Shown here in pieces: positions 1 through 10,070 of a stretch of DNA of 64,000 nucleotides. The DNA comes from Pyropia haitanensis (Eukaryota > Rhodophyta > Bangiophyceae > Bangiales > Bangiaceae). The position numbers and the translations under genes were made by a program. The notes beneath the pieces were generated by a model that was not told the DNA's origin, did no database searches, and saw nothing but the letters and a program-made list of their open reading frames with translations. The stretch's first letter is position 1; every line of letters begins with the position of its first letter. The stretch lies in NCBI GenBank assembly GCA_008729055.1, contig SDUX01000005.1:3309062-3373061 (forward strand). Direction: 5' to 3'.

Positions 1-810
1 GCGGCGGTGAGTACGAGCAAGGAGGCGTTTGAGATTGGGCAGGTGCTCGGCCGCGGCGGCTACGGCACCGTCTACCTCGCACGCGACGCGCGGACGCAGG
101 GGCTCGTGGCGATCAAGCAGTTTCACAACCGCGGCGCGACCGTCGACCGCAAGGCGCTCAAGGAGCAGGCCATCTGGCACGGGCTGGACCACCCGAATAT
201 CGTGCGGTACAAGGGGAGCTTCCTCAACGAGTACAACACGCTGTCGCTGGTCGTCGAGTACGTGGACGGGTGGAGCCTCGCGGAGCACCTCGCGCAGTTC
301 CCGGCGTTCCCAGAGACCCTCGTCGCGGACATTGCGCGGCAGACGCTGTGTGGCCTGCAGTACCTCCACGCCAACGGCGTGACGCACCGGGACCTCAAGC
401 CGGCCAACCTGCTCGTCTCGCAGGGCGGCAAGGTCAAGATCTGTGACTTTGGCGTGTCCACCTCGGTCGACGTGCGGACGCTGACGCAGGGCGCGCACCT
501 GTACGGGACGCCCCACTACATCGCGCCCGAGATGGTCGAGAACCGCCGCCCGCTGACGACCGCGCTCGACATTTGGTCGCTCGGGTGTTCGGTGTTGGAG
601 CTCGCGACGGGGCGCCGGCCGTACCACGAGCTCACCGCCATGCAGACGCTCTTCCGGATGGTCCAGGACCGCCACCCGCCCATCCCGCCAGACGTGTCGC
701 GCGAGTGCCGCGACTTTCTCGCCGCGTGCTGGGTGTGGGACCCGCGGCAGCGGCCAAGCGCGGCCAAGCTGCTGGAGCACCCGTTTATCCAGCTGGCGCT
801 GCCAAAGTAG
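1..810 (+). CDS. Ser/Thr protein kinase, STE11/MAP3K-like, 5' end cut by window edge
   Basis: Cytosolic protein kinase catalytic domain transferring ATP phosphate to Ser/Thr. Numbering from base 7, the glycine loop GRGGYGTV is at residues 15-22, the ATP lysine in VAIK at 37, the catalytic loop HRDLKPAN at 127-134, DFG at 147-149 and GTPHYIAPE at 167-175. The domain ends near HPFIQ, a few residues before the TAG. The activation-segment style and small C-lobe resemble MAPKKK/Cdc15/MAP3K-epsilon kinases. The frame is open to base 1, so the GTG at 7 is not a credible start. GTGAGT at 7-12 also looks like a splice donor but the kinase frame runs straight through it. Substrate unknown. Confidence 0.9.
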   Translation, partial: AAVSTSKEAFEIGQVLGRGGYGTVYLARDARTQGLVAIKQFHNRGATVDRKALKEQAIWHGLDHPNIVRYKGSFLNEYNTLSLVVEYVDGWSLAEHLAQFPAFPETLVADIARQTLCGLQYLHANGVTHRDLKPANLLVSQGGKVKICDFGVSTSVDVRTLTQGAHLYGTPHYIAPEMVENRRPLTTALDIWSLGCSVLELATGRRPYHELTAMQTLFRMVQDRHPPIPPDVSRECRDFLAACWVWDPRQRPSAAKLLEHPFIQLALPK

Positions 811-1284
811 GGGGCGGGGGGTACAACCACGCAAGGGGAGGGGTGGGGGGGGGGGGCCCTATAAAAAAATATGCCGCGATATAGGGGGTGGCACGGAGAT
901 GCGGAACCCGTGATATAGGGGGGTGCATGACGGTGCGGAACCCGTGATATGGGGGGTGAAGCGCGCTGCCAAAGCCCCGGATATCACGGTTGCACCAGCG
1001 TTCTTGGTGTCGGCTTCAGCTGCCCCGACAAGACGGGTACCCGCCATAACGGGACTATGATTGGCTCACAGTCGTCCACGTGCTCCACTCTCGGCACAGA
1101 TGGGCCCTGCATTCTGAAAAAGAACGATCCATAATTCTCGAAAGAAGTATAGTTATTTAAGTCAACACCGAAAAAGTCCGACAACAGGTGTACCACTTAA
1201 TACTGCACTGCTTGACTCCAGAACGTGCTTTTCGACTTCATAGAATTGTTTGCTGTTCCATACATATTATCAGCATCATCTTTT
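811..1284. other. intergenic, with short tandem repeats then AT-richer DNA
   Basis: No gene seen. Bases 868-960 hold three imperfect copies (about 38 bp) of a unit containing GATATAGGGGGTG and GCGGAACCCGTG. From about 1130 to 1290 the sequence is much richer in A/T than its surroundings. Confidence 0.5.
868..960. repeat. short tandem repeat, ~38-bp unit x3
   Basis: The phrase CCCGTGATATAGGGGGG recurs with small changes at about 872, 908 and 942, each followed by a short GGTG segment. It lies about 60 bp downstream of the kinase stop. Confidence 0.6.
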
Positions 1285-1647
1285 TTAAACTCTCAACAGG
1301 CCCCCCCCATCACGATACTGCCTGTACACCTTGTCGGTCAATTCCAGCCCGAAGAAGCTCCCCACCACCGCCCCCTCCTCCCCCGCGGTGCCGGCGTACA
1401 TGAGGACTCGCCCCCGCAGGTGCGCCGCCGTCGGCACCGCATCCAGCGCCATGGAGCGGAGCATACCCGCCAGGGCCCCTTCCAGCAGCCTTTGAGCGCC
1501 GCGGCCATGCCCGCGGCGGCGGCGGGGTGGCCGCCCGCGGCCATCCCGGTGCGGTCGGTGAGGCGGTAGGTGGGGAATGGCAGGGGGGCAGGGTCGGCGG
1601 GGCCCGCGCACACAGTCGAGAGGTGGGGGGTACAGAGCCCGATTCAC
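1285..1647 (-). pseudogene. unrecognised coding remnant with a frameshift
   Basis: Two overlapping minus-strand frames each give non-repetitive protein-like sequence that joins naturally if one base is gained or lost near 1490. The upstream part contains PFPTYRLTDRTGMAAGG and the downstream part GRVLMYAGTAGEEGAV and FFGLELTDKVYRQY. A poly-C run at about 1303-1310 ends the similarity, possibly at a splice donor (GTGATG). I do not recognise the family. It may be a broken gene copy or one internal exon with a sequencing indel. Confidence 0.3.
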
Positions 1648-2557
1648 GATTCGATGACTTACGGGGTCGACTTAAATTCGACTTCATATGAGGGTGGTGT
1701 CAAAACCCACCTTCCGTCTTAGCGAAAGATTCAAGTCTAGAAGACCTCTTGGAGGTCTTCCAGATCCTGAGTCGGAGGCCGGTCTCGGAGCCCGTAAATG
1801 CGGCGACTTGACTCGAGACTGCGCATCCGATTTGAACCAAGTGGAACCAACTGCGAGACAGCCGGCCGCTGCCAAGGACCAGTGTGCCGCGCGCCCTCGT
1901 TCGCCGGCACCCCCTCCCAGTCGTCCCCAGTCGACTTGGCCGTCCTCCTCGCCCCGGCTGGACCCCACTTCCCTCCGCCCACACCTACTCAAGGGCGGAC
2001 ATAGCATATTCGCCGCGGATGTAGCCCTCCTCAGATATATTGTCCATTACAGTGTCTCCTGTGCCACGTGACGTCATTTGTGACTTCTTTTGGAGGTCAA
2101 GCAGCTTTCGCAGTGTGAGCGGGGGGCGAGTTGCCCCGGTCGCAGATCTGCAGGTCTCACAACCCCGCCCACACGCTCCACACCCGCCAATCCCCCTCAC
2201 AAGCGGTCGCCATCATACGCCCCTGACCCCCCTCCACGCACGAGGAGGACCAGCGGGTTCTCCAATGGGGCTCGACGGTGTCACGGTGCCCTCCCAGTAT
2301 CGGTACGCTGCCAGTCACTCGCTCCTGCACACTCTCTGGACACCAATCATTCGACGCGCGCAGTGCTGATGCTGCCTGCGGCTCAGTCTCATCCGGCGCC
2401 TACAACGGCATTATATGCTAACCACGGCTCCTCTTCCCAGCGATACAATGCTTGTTTATTCACCGTGCCACACCAATCACTCCCTTTTCTCCCTCCCAGT
2501 CACCCCACTGCAGCCTCAGGGTCTGGAGAGCTTTCAGGATGTGTCGGCAACACCTCT
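1648..2557. other. non-coding upstream of transposase
   Basis: Apart from the hairpin at 1740-1760 no gene is supported. The transposase frame stays open back to about 2090, but its composition becomes Pro/Ser-rich and unconvincing upstream of the ATG at 2558, so I treat this as leader or element-internal sequence. Confidence 0.4.
1740..1760. repeat. perfect 9-bp hairpin
   Basis: GAAGACCTC, loop TTG, GAGGTCTTC: a perfect inverted repeat in otherwise unassigned DNA. Confidence 0.6.
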
Positions 2558-4735
2558 ATGTCTTCCGTCCCTCCGCCGTCGTCGAGCGCCAGGCGCATGG
2601 TGAGCGTGGACGGCGTCGTCCACGAGCCCATCGAGCAAGAGCTGATGGACGCCGGGGCTGCCCTGGGACTCCTCGAGCGGAATTATCCAGCACTGGACGA
2701 ACCCCTCCTCTCCCGGATGGATGCAATTCTCAGACGTCACCTGCAGGCCACCAAACCGGACGTGATTGTCAGTGCCAAGAGTGGTAACGGCAGCCGACAG
2801 ACTTTTGAAAGGGTGATTGAGACGCGGAAAGACGTGGTTACTCCCCGACAGAAACGGCGCCGCCGGGCACGGGCAAAGGCGGCCGTTGCCAGGGCAATGC
2901 GGATTGACGCTGGCCTGGCGTCTGCCGTGCTCGACGACGTGTGCCGTCGGGCCCGCGCGAGTGGAGGCGTGTCGGTGGTGCCGACCGCAGCCGTTGGTGT
3001 CCTCCCGCTGAGGCTGCAGTCCCAGTTTGTTGTTGATAATAACATAAGCGGCGCTCTGTTTCAACGCATTCGCCTACTTTTGGGGCCCCACAGCCAGCTG
3101 GCCAGCGCACACGCATTGCGAGAGGACTTGCGGAAGGCGGCAGCGGAGGAGCGCAACAAGGCGGCCAGCAATGGGCACGGCGCGTACCTCGTCAGCCCCC
3201 GCACGGCGCTCGAGGCGTTGATTCGGGACCTGCAATGTCAAGGCCAGTTGGTCGAGCGACCTGTGCGGGTGGCTGATGGGCCAGCGTCGCGGGCAAGCAG
3301 CAGCATCGACGGCCAAGAAGGCAGCAGCTCCCTGCAGGGCACTACTGCCAAGGACGTCCACGTATGCTTTGGGCTAGACAAGGGGGGTCTGATAAGCTCG
3401 TGTAAAGCAGTTTTGTCTTGCGCCAACCAAGTGAACCCCACCAGCCGGGGAAACTCCATCCTCTTTGGTATCTTCCCATGTCTGAAAGACGACCGCGAGG
3501 CGCTCGCGCGAATGGCGGAGGTCTACGTGCCAGACCTGGACGCGCTACGGTTGGGCGGTCTTAGCGTGGACGGCGTGTGCAGGGCGGTGCGCCTCATTTT
3601 GAATGGCGACTATGCCTTCATGACGAGCTGGGTGGGCCACAAGGGAGCGAGCAGCTGCATGCCCTGTCTGTGGTGCACCGCGCTCCGGCGACGGACGCTG
3701 CGAAACGGGCTGCTCGTGGACAAGTGGGGGGACATGCAGACCGGCAGCCGCGCGCGAGGCGTGGCGAGGACGCGCGCGCACTTTGAGCGAATGGCCGCGG
3801 AGTACGCAGAATGCGACAATGGAGCACTGGCCACGCCGTTGACGTTGGACCAGCACTTCTCCATTGAGAGCCGACCGCTCCTCATAATCGACCCCTCGCG
3901 CATTTCCCCTATGCCCCTACACCTTACGTTGGGGATTACAGGAGCTCTGCTGCGGCTGGGGATTGAGTCGGTCTACTTTCATCATGGGCCGGCGCGAGCC
4001 CGCGCGTACTCCCTTGCACTCTCGCTGGCCTTGCGCTGGACGGTCCGCGTGTCGCCCAAGCCATACTTCGGCGGGGCCTTTGAGGGGCGCCAGTGTCAGC
4101 TCATTGCTCGGCGGTTGTCAGCTGTTACTACGCTACTCACTGCACTCACGACCGAAGCGGATGGGGAGGCGTACAGGGCGGCGTGCGACACCTGGGTGGA
4201 GCTCCTGCCGGTGCTGACCCGTGTACGCGACAGCTCCGCCGCTGATGCGTCAGCATTTCGCGCCGGGACGGCTCGGTTTGTGGATGGGCTATGTGCCGCC
4301 TTCCCGTGGTTCAGTGTCACGCCGAAGCTCCACGCACTTTGCTGCCACGCCCCTGATCTCCTTACGTTCTTTGGCAGCCTCGGGCGGTACAGTGAGCAAG
4401 GCTTGGAAGCCTGGCACGGCCATTCTAACAAGACCGTTGTCACCCACCCGGCTGACAGCTTCCTCGGGAGCAGTCTGTCGTACGTCAAGCGGTCTGCCAT
4501 CAGCCGGGCGCCGGGCAATGTCGCTTACAACCGCGGGGTCAAACGGTCTCCAGCAAAGGCTGGCCCTGGGAGGCGGGACGCCAGGCGCCCGTACGACAAG
4601 CGGACCAGGACAGGAAAAATCCTGGCGGGTGCGCCAGGGGCGTCGGCGTCATGTCTGTGTCCAAGGCGGCCAGCACGGCCGGTGCGGTCGCCTCCAGCGC
4701 AAGCCCACGCGTGCTCACAGACCCAAAGGCGATGA
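2558..4735 (+). CDS. DNA-transposon transposase, D-D-E type with CxxC insertion
   Basis: Single 725-residue frame. A basic N-terminus (RQKRRRRARAKAA) could bind DNA or act as a nuclear signal. The core shows FGLDKGGL (candidate first Asp), LNGDYAFM (second Asp), a CMPCLWC zinc-like pair, a PLHLTLG helix and a C-terminal KLHALCCH followed by YSEQGLEAWHGHSN, which supplies the candidate Glu. Order and spacing fit RNase-H-fold cut-and-paste transposases with an insertion domain, like those found in many algae, cnidarians and oomycetes. I cannot name the superfamily. ATG 2558 was chosen because sequence upstream is low-complexity. The last ~65 codons overlap the opposite-strand pogo-like relic and are probably not conserved. 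No terminal repeats could be fixed. Confidence 0.6.
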   Translation: MSSVPPPSSSARRMVSVDGVVHEPIEQELMDAGAALGLLERNYPALDEPLLSRMDAILRRHLQATKPDVIVSAKSGNGSRQTFERVIETRKDVVTPRQKRRRRARAKAAVARAMRIDAGLASAVLDDVCRRARASGGVSVVPTAAVGVLPLRLQSQFVVDNNISGALFQRIRLLLGPHSQLASAHALREDLRKAAAEERNKAASNGHGAYLVSPRTALEALIRDLQCQGQLVERPVRVADGPASRASSSIDGQEGSSSLQGTTAKDVHVCFGLDKGGLISSCKAVLSCANQVNPTSRGNSILFGIFPCLKDDREALARMAEVYVPDLDALRLGGLSVDGVCRAVRLILNGDYAFMTSWVGHKGASSCMPCLWCTALRRRTLRNGLLVDKWGDMQTGSRARGVARTRAHFERMAAEYAECDNGALATPLTLDQHFSIESRPLLIIDPSRISPMPLHLTLGITGALLRLGIESVYFHHGPARARAYSLALSLALRWTVRVSPKPYFGGAFEGRQCQLIARRLSAVTTLLTALTTEADGEAYRAACDTWVELLPVLTRVRDSSAADASAFRAGTARFVDGLCAAFPWFSVTPKLHALCCHAPDLLTFFGSLGRYSEQGLEAWHGHSNKTVVTHPADSFLGSSLSYVKRSAISRAPGNVAYNRGVKRSPAKAGPGRRDARRPYDKRTRTGKILAGAPGASASCLCPRRPARPVRSPPAQAHACSQTQRR

Positions 4736-6134
4736 TTGGCTGGCGCATATCCCGCCGCGCCTCCGGGCCAAGGCGGGTGGCCAACAGCTCCAGGTCCACC
4801 TTGCGCGCCGAGTTGCGTGCTCCCTTGCCCAGCACGAGCCGTCCAACGTCAATCTCGGAGGGGCAAATGGGCCACGTGCCCGTCTTCTTGAAGCCGTTCA
4901 CAATGCTGACAGATGACAAGCCCCGGAACGCGCCAGCCTAGATCATTCGCATCAAATGCGACAAGTTTAAACGGGTGTTGCGCGGGATGGTGGGCAGCAT
5001 CGACCGGAGCTCCGCCCGTGCGTGCACCTTGACCTTCATAAATGGGTCACTGTCCAGCGCCTGAAGAATATGGGATAGGTGTGACGGGAACATCAGCACC
5101 ACCACCTTGGCGGATTTCAGCAGCGTGAGGCCGACCACCGAGACGTGCACCTTGCACCCGTCCATAAGCAGCACCTTCCACTCAGTGGGGCACTTGTCCT
5201 TCATGGCGCGTGCCACAAACGCGGCGTACACCTCCCAGAGCGCCACATCAAACCCAGGCTTCTCCCGGCGATGCACCTCGGCCCCCTCGTCCAGGTAGGC
5301 AGCCAGCGGGACGCGGCGCTGGTTGCCGTTGCCGTCGTCCTCCACGGCAAAAGGGAGGCGACCGCCGCTCCCGGTGACCACCACAAACAGTGGCAGCCGA
5401 GTGCCGTCGGCGCACACAGTGGCGACGAGGCTGGCCGCCTCGGCGCCACTCTGCACGCTCGGGAAGACAAACTCGAGCGAGGTGGTGACCTTGGGCGCCA
5501 GCACGGTCACAGGGGTGGTCTCCATCAGGGCTTGGGCGTTGTTCATCGACTCATCCGTATTTCACACCTGTGCAGCACGGGTAATGCCAAGGTCGCGGCA
5601 AAGAAAACGGAAGGCGGCAAAAAACTTAGCCACAGCCTCGGGCGTCGAGGCATCTGCTCGCACGCTGTCAATAGCAGTGGGCCTCACACGACGGAGCTCC
5701 GGGTGGCGGCCCAAAAACAAGTCAAAAAAGGAGCGCCCAGGGATACCATCGGGTCCAAACATACGGTCCGCCTCCTCCACCCTCCCCACATCAACAATGT
5801 ACTGACGCAAAAGAGTGCCGGCTAACTCACAGGTCAGGACGTCCCCCCCCTTGGTCCAGGCTGCCATGTACATGGCGATGACCTCTTCCTCCTCCGCAGA
5901 GAAAAAAGAAGGGCGGCCCAACTTGACGGGCGCCTCCGGGCTTCGGAGCCACGTCCGCACGTTGGAGCAGGAGGCGCCAGTTGCGGCAATGAGCTTGGCG
6001 ACGCTGGCCAATCCCTGCTCCTTGTGCGCCGCCGCGAGCCTCTCCCGCATCTGCTCGGTCAGCGGTGTGCCCCACTTGGGGCGTCCGCCGGGGGTGTCGG
6101 TGGAGGTAGATCCTCCAGTTGGGGGCGACGACAT
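4539..6134 (-). pseudogene. pogo/Tigger-like (DDE_1) transposase with two in-frame stops
   Basis: One reading frame runs from ATG 6134 to TAA/TGA at 4539 and is broken only by TGA at 5562-5564 and TAG at 4938-4940. N-terminal helix-turn-helix (VAKLIAATGASCSNVRTWL), then the GRPSFFSAEEE linker region, the catalytic NTDES directly after the TGA, LLMDGCKVH (second Asp), FPSHLSHILQALDSD (third Asp), and FKKTGTWPICP, the usual C-terminal pogo motif, after the TAG. All three acidic residues persist, so decay looks recent. An intron does not explain the stops because the frame never shifts. The 3' end overlaps the tail of the + strand transposase, suggesting nested insertion. Confidence 0.75.
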
Positions 6135-6734
6135 GACGGGGGAAGGTGGAAAAAAAAGTGAGTGCGAGCCGACGAGAGGTCGGATGCGATGGGTGCGACA
6201 CCGGCCGGTGATTGTGCCGTGTGGCTCAGTAAACAACGTTGAAAATATGCACACGGGCGATACGCGGCGGTCAACACTGGCACCGCCGAGTCAATCGCTG
6301 TTCCTTGCAGTCACTCTTGCCACACAGTGGTTGCTGTAAGCTGGTCGACATTTCTGGCACTGGTCGACATTTGGCCCAGACAGGCTAATGCCCTCGAAAG
6401 TCGCCCGAATCAAACAGCCCTCGATCTTGGCTCCGGCCAGCTTCCCACCACGTCCGCGCGAGAGAGTCACGATAGAAACAGCGGGTACCGAGAGGGAAGT
6501 GGCCGTCTCGAGGTGTGCATTTCTTTAAGTCCTGCTCCGCGGGCGACCATGCCGGGACTGCCTTCACACAAACGGGCTCGAGCCCGTCAATTGCCCTGCG
6601 AGGTGCCCAGCGAGGAGGAGGGCTCGGCCGACAGCTTCCAAGTGCGGCTGCCGCAGTCGACCAGCTGCCCACCGTCCGGCACGTCCGCTGCCGCTCCACA
6701 GAGTGGACGGTGGCGCGGCCGCCGCAGCCACTGC
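6135..6734. other. element flank, no gene
   Basis: Contains a direct repeat, CTGGTCGACATTT, at about 6340 and 6360. No coding region is supported; ORFs here are short or repeat-derived. Confidence 0.4.
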
Positions 6735-9700
6735 TTCAAGCCAGTTCCCAATGGAGAGGGGCGACGTGAACGGACGGGACTGCCGTCGCTGCCACTCGAC
6801 GTGGACGGTCGGCGCGAGCATCGCTGACGCGGCCGCCGGTGCCGCCGCCCCCACGGGGTGCGCAAAGAAAAAGACAGCCGAGCCGGTCGGCGGTGCCACC
6901 GGCGTCATCCTGCCAACAAGGCGGGCCAGCGGGTAGATGGGCGCCGCTGCCGCGGCTGCCGCGAAAGCCATCCAGCCAACGGGGCGGAGGGCGTGAGCAG
7001 ACCGTCGAGGTGGCCGCCGCCGCCACAGCCTCCATCGCCACCACGGGGGCATGGGGCAAGTCGGGGGTCGAAGCGGCCGCCACCGCCGCGGCCGCCATCT
7101 CGTACGTAAGACGGGGGAAAAGGTAGTCGGTGGAGGCGTCCGCCGGCACCGTGGCGGCAATCACGTCGACGCGGAGGCGTGGGAAGTTTGCCGTCGAGGC
7201 GGCGGCCGCCTCCGCCGCTGCCGTCTCGTACGACAGCGCGGCCGCCCCATAAACGGCACGGCAGCCGCCGCTACCGCGGCCGCCATCCTGGCGGCGGAGG
7301 GCTGACCCGAGTGGGCGGCCGAGACGCGCGCGGACGCCGCGGCCATCCTCCTGGCGACGGGGGGGCGGGGAGAGAAGACGGGCAAAGTGGCCGCTGCCGC
7401 TGTCTCTGCCGTGTTGTGAGACAGTGCGGGCGCACCGTAGGCGGCCAGGCGGCCGCCGCCACCGCGGCTGCCAACCTTGGGGCGGTAGGACGGGACACGC
7501 AGTCGGGTGAGGCGCCCGGCGTTTCCACAGACGCCATCCTGGCACCACGGGTGCGAGGGGAGCCAGAAAGCGAGGCGCGCGCCGCGACCATGGCCGCCAA
7601 ATAGTCGGTCGGGGGGCGGGGCGCGCGCGGGCGAGGCGCCCGCCGCCACCGCGGCCGCCATCGTGGTGACGCGGGGGGGCAGCGAAAACGCGGGCGAGCA
7701 GGCCGCCGCCACCGTGGCCGCTATCGTGGCTACCCGGGGGGGGGAGCGAAAAGCAGATTTGGAGGGCCGCCGCCACCGCCGACGCTATCGTGGCGACAGA
7801 GGGTGAAAGCCGAAAATTAGGCGAGCAGGCCGCCGCCACCGCGGCCCCCAGCCTGGCGACGGGGGGAGGGAGCTAAAAAGTGGGCGAGCATGCCGCCGCC
7901 ACCGCAGCCGCCTATTTGGCGACGGGGGGGGGGAGCGAAAAGAAGGTTGGGCAGGCCGCCGCCACCGCGGCCGGCATCGTGGCGACGGGGGGGAAGCAGC
8001 GAAAACACGAGCGAGCAGGCCGCCGCCACAGCGGCCGCCATCGTGGCGACGGGAGGGGGAAGCAAGAAGGCGGTCGGGCGGGCCGCCGTTACCGCGGCCG
8101 CCATCGTGGCAACGGGGGGGGAGAGCCAAAAGGCGTGCGTCGGGCCGTCGGCACCGCGGCCGCCATCGCGGCGACGGCAGGGGGGAGCGGAAACGCGGGC
8201 GAGCAGGCCGTCGCCACCGCGGGCGCCATCTCGGTGACGGGAGGGAGGAGCGAAAATGCGGTCGGGCCGGCTGCCGCCACCGCGACCGCCATTCTGCCGA
8301 CGGGGGGCGGGAGCGAAAGGAAAGTTTGGCGGGCCGCAGCCACCGCGGCCGCCATCGTGGCAACGGGGGGGCAGAGTCCAAAGGCATTCGTCCGGCCGTC
8401 GGCACCGCGGCCGCCATCGCGGCGACGGGAGGGGGGAGCGGAAGCGCGGGCGAGCAGGCCGTCGCCACCGCGGGCGCCATCTCGGTGACGGGAGGGAGGA
8501 GCAACAATGCGGTCGGGCCGGCTGCCGCCACCGCGGCCGCCATTCTGCCGACCGGGGGGGGGAGCGAAAGGAAAGTTTGGCGGGCCGCTGCCACCGCGGC
8601 CGCCATCGTGGCAACGGGGTGAGCGAGCCAAAAAGTGGGCGAGCAGGCCGCCACCACCGCCGACGCCATCGTCGCGACGGGGGGGGAAACCCAAATAGTG
8701 GGCGAGCAGGCCGCCGCCACCGCGGCCGCCAACCTGGAGACGGGGGGAGGGTGCCAAAGAGTGGGCGAGCAGGCCGCCACCACCGCCGACGCCATCGTCG
8801 CGACGGGGGGGAAAACCCAAATAGTGGGTGAGCAGGCCGCCGCCACCGCGGCCGCCAGCCTGGAGACGGGGGAAGGGCGCCAAAGAGTGGGCGAGAATGC
8901 CGTCGCCAACGCGGCCGCCATCATGGCGACGGGCGGGGGGAGCCAAAAAGCGTGCGTCGGGCCGTCGCCACCGCGGCCCCCAGCCTGGCGACGGGGGGAG
9001 GGAGCCAAAATGTGTGCGAGCATGCCGCCGCCACCGCGGCCGCCATCTTGGCGACGGGGAGAGGGAGCCAAAAAGCTTGCGTCGGGCCGTCGCCACCGCG
9101 GCCCCCAGCCTGGCGACGGGGGGAGGGAGCTAAAAAGTGGGCGAGCATGCCGCCGCCACCGCGGCCGCCTTTTTGGCGACGGGGGGGGGGGGCGAAAAGA
9201 AGGTTGGGCGGGCCGCCGCCACCGCGGCCGCCAGCCTGGAGACGGGGGGAGGGAGCCAAAAAGTGGGCGAGCATGCCATCGCCACCGCGGCCGCCTACTT
9301 GGCGACGGGGGGCGGGAGCGACAAGAAGGTTGGGCGGGCCGCCGCCACCGCGGCCCCCAGCATGGCGACGGGGGGAGAGCCAAAAAGCGTGCGTCCGGCC
9401 GTCGCCACAGCGGCCGCCATCGTGGCGACGGGATGGAAAAGCAAGAAGGCGGTCGGGCGGGCCGACACCACCGTGGCCGTCATTGTGGTGACGGGGGGGG
9501 GGAGCCAAACGGCGAGAGTGCAGGCCGTCGCCACCTCACCCGCTATCGTGGCGATGGGGGGGGGGAGCCAAAAGGCGTGCGTCGTGCCGTCGCCACCGCG
9601 GCCGCCGCTGCCGCGGCGGCCACCTGGTCGACAGATGGTCGGCATGAGTACGCGGGCGCGGCGTCCACCATCACCGCGGCCGCCATCGTGGCCACGGGCG

Positions 9701-9770
9701 GGCTTCGCGAATAGGGCGGCGAGGCGGACGCGACCGCCGCCTCAACCGTGCTGCACGGCGTGGTCGCCGC
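6735..9770. repeat. 63-bp minisatellite array (about 45 units)
   Basis: A ~63-bp unit built around GCCACCGCGGCCGCCATC, GGCGACGGGGGG and a GGGCGAGCAGG spacer repeats head to tail for about 3 kb. Clear neighbouring unit starts fall at about 8636, 8699, 8762 and 8825. Variation is partly grouped: a block of about four units (~248 bp) near 8197 reappears near 8445. Because the unit is 21 codons long, long open frames exist on both strands (for example 7785-9383 on the minus strand), with a 21-residue period such as VATMAAAVAAACSPT. Left-hand units (6735-7300) are more degenerate. I treat the frames as by-products of the array, not genes. Confidence 0.85.
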
Positions 9771-10070
9771 CCCGTTGACTCTCGAGGGGTCCGCCGGCAC
9801 CGCGGCCTGCAACTTGCTGCCGAGGGGGAAGGCCAAGTGGGCGGGCGAGTCGGGCACCACCAGCAGGTAATGGAATGCGCAGGGCAGGGTACAAGCAAAC
9901 ATGGTACAAGGTAAGATGCACATCTGCAGGATGACAGGCTCACAGAAACAGAAGCACAGGCACGCAAAGCCAGTAGCACAAGAAGACAGGTGCAACTATC
10001 GAGGAAAAAAGCGCCTTCACACAGATGTGACTGGCACAGCGGCGTGGCACATGGTACGCAGCCTGAGCCG
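9771..10070. other. gap between repeat array and transposase 3' end
   Basis: Unique, less GC-rich sequence, probably the 3' untranslated part of the minus-strand transposase. No gene seen. Confidence 0.4.

Noticed and set aside
7..12. GTG as start codon of the kinase
   Set aside because: The frame is open to the window edge and the kinase domain begins immediately; it is a window truncation.
7785..9383. 532-codon minus-strand ORF
   Set aside because: It is a by-product of the 63-bp (21-codon) array; other frames on both strands are equally open.
6735..9770. CRISPR array
   Set aside because: Units are contiguous tandem repeats with no unique spacers, in a eukaryotic context.
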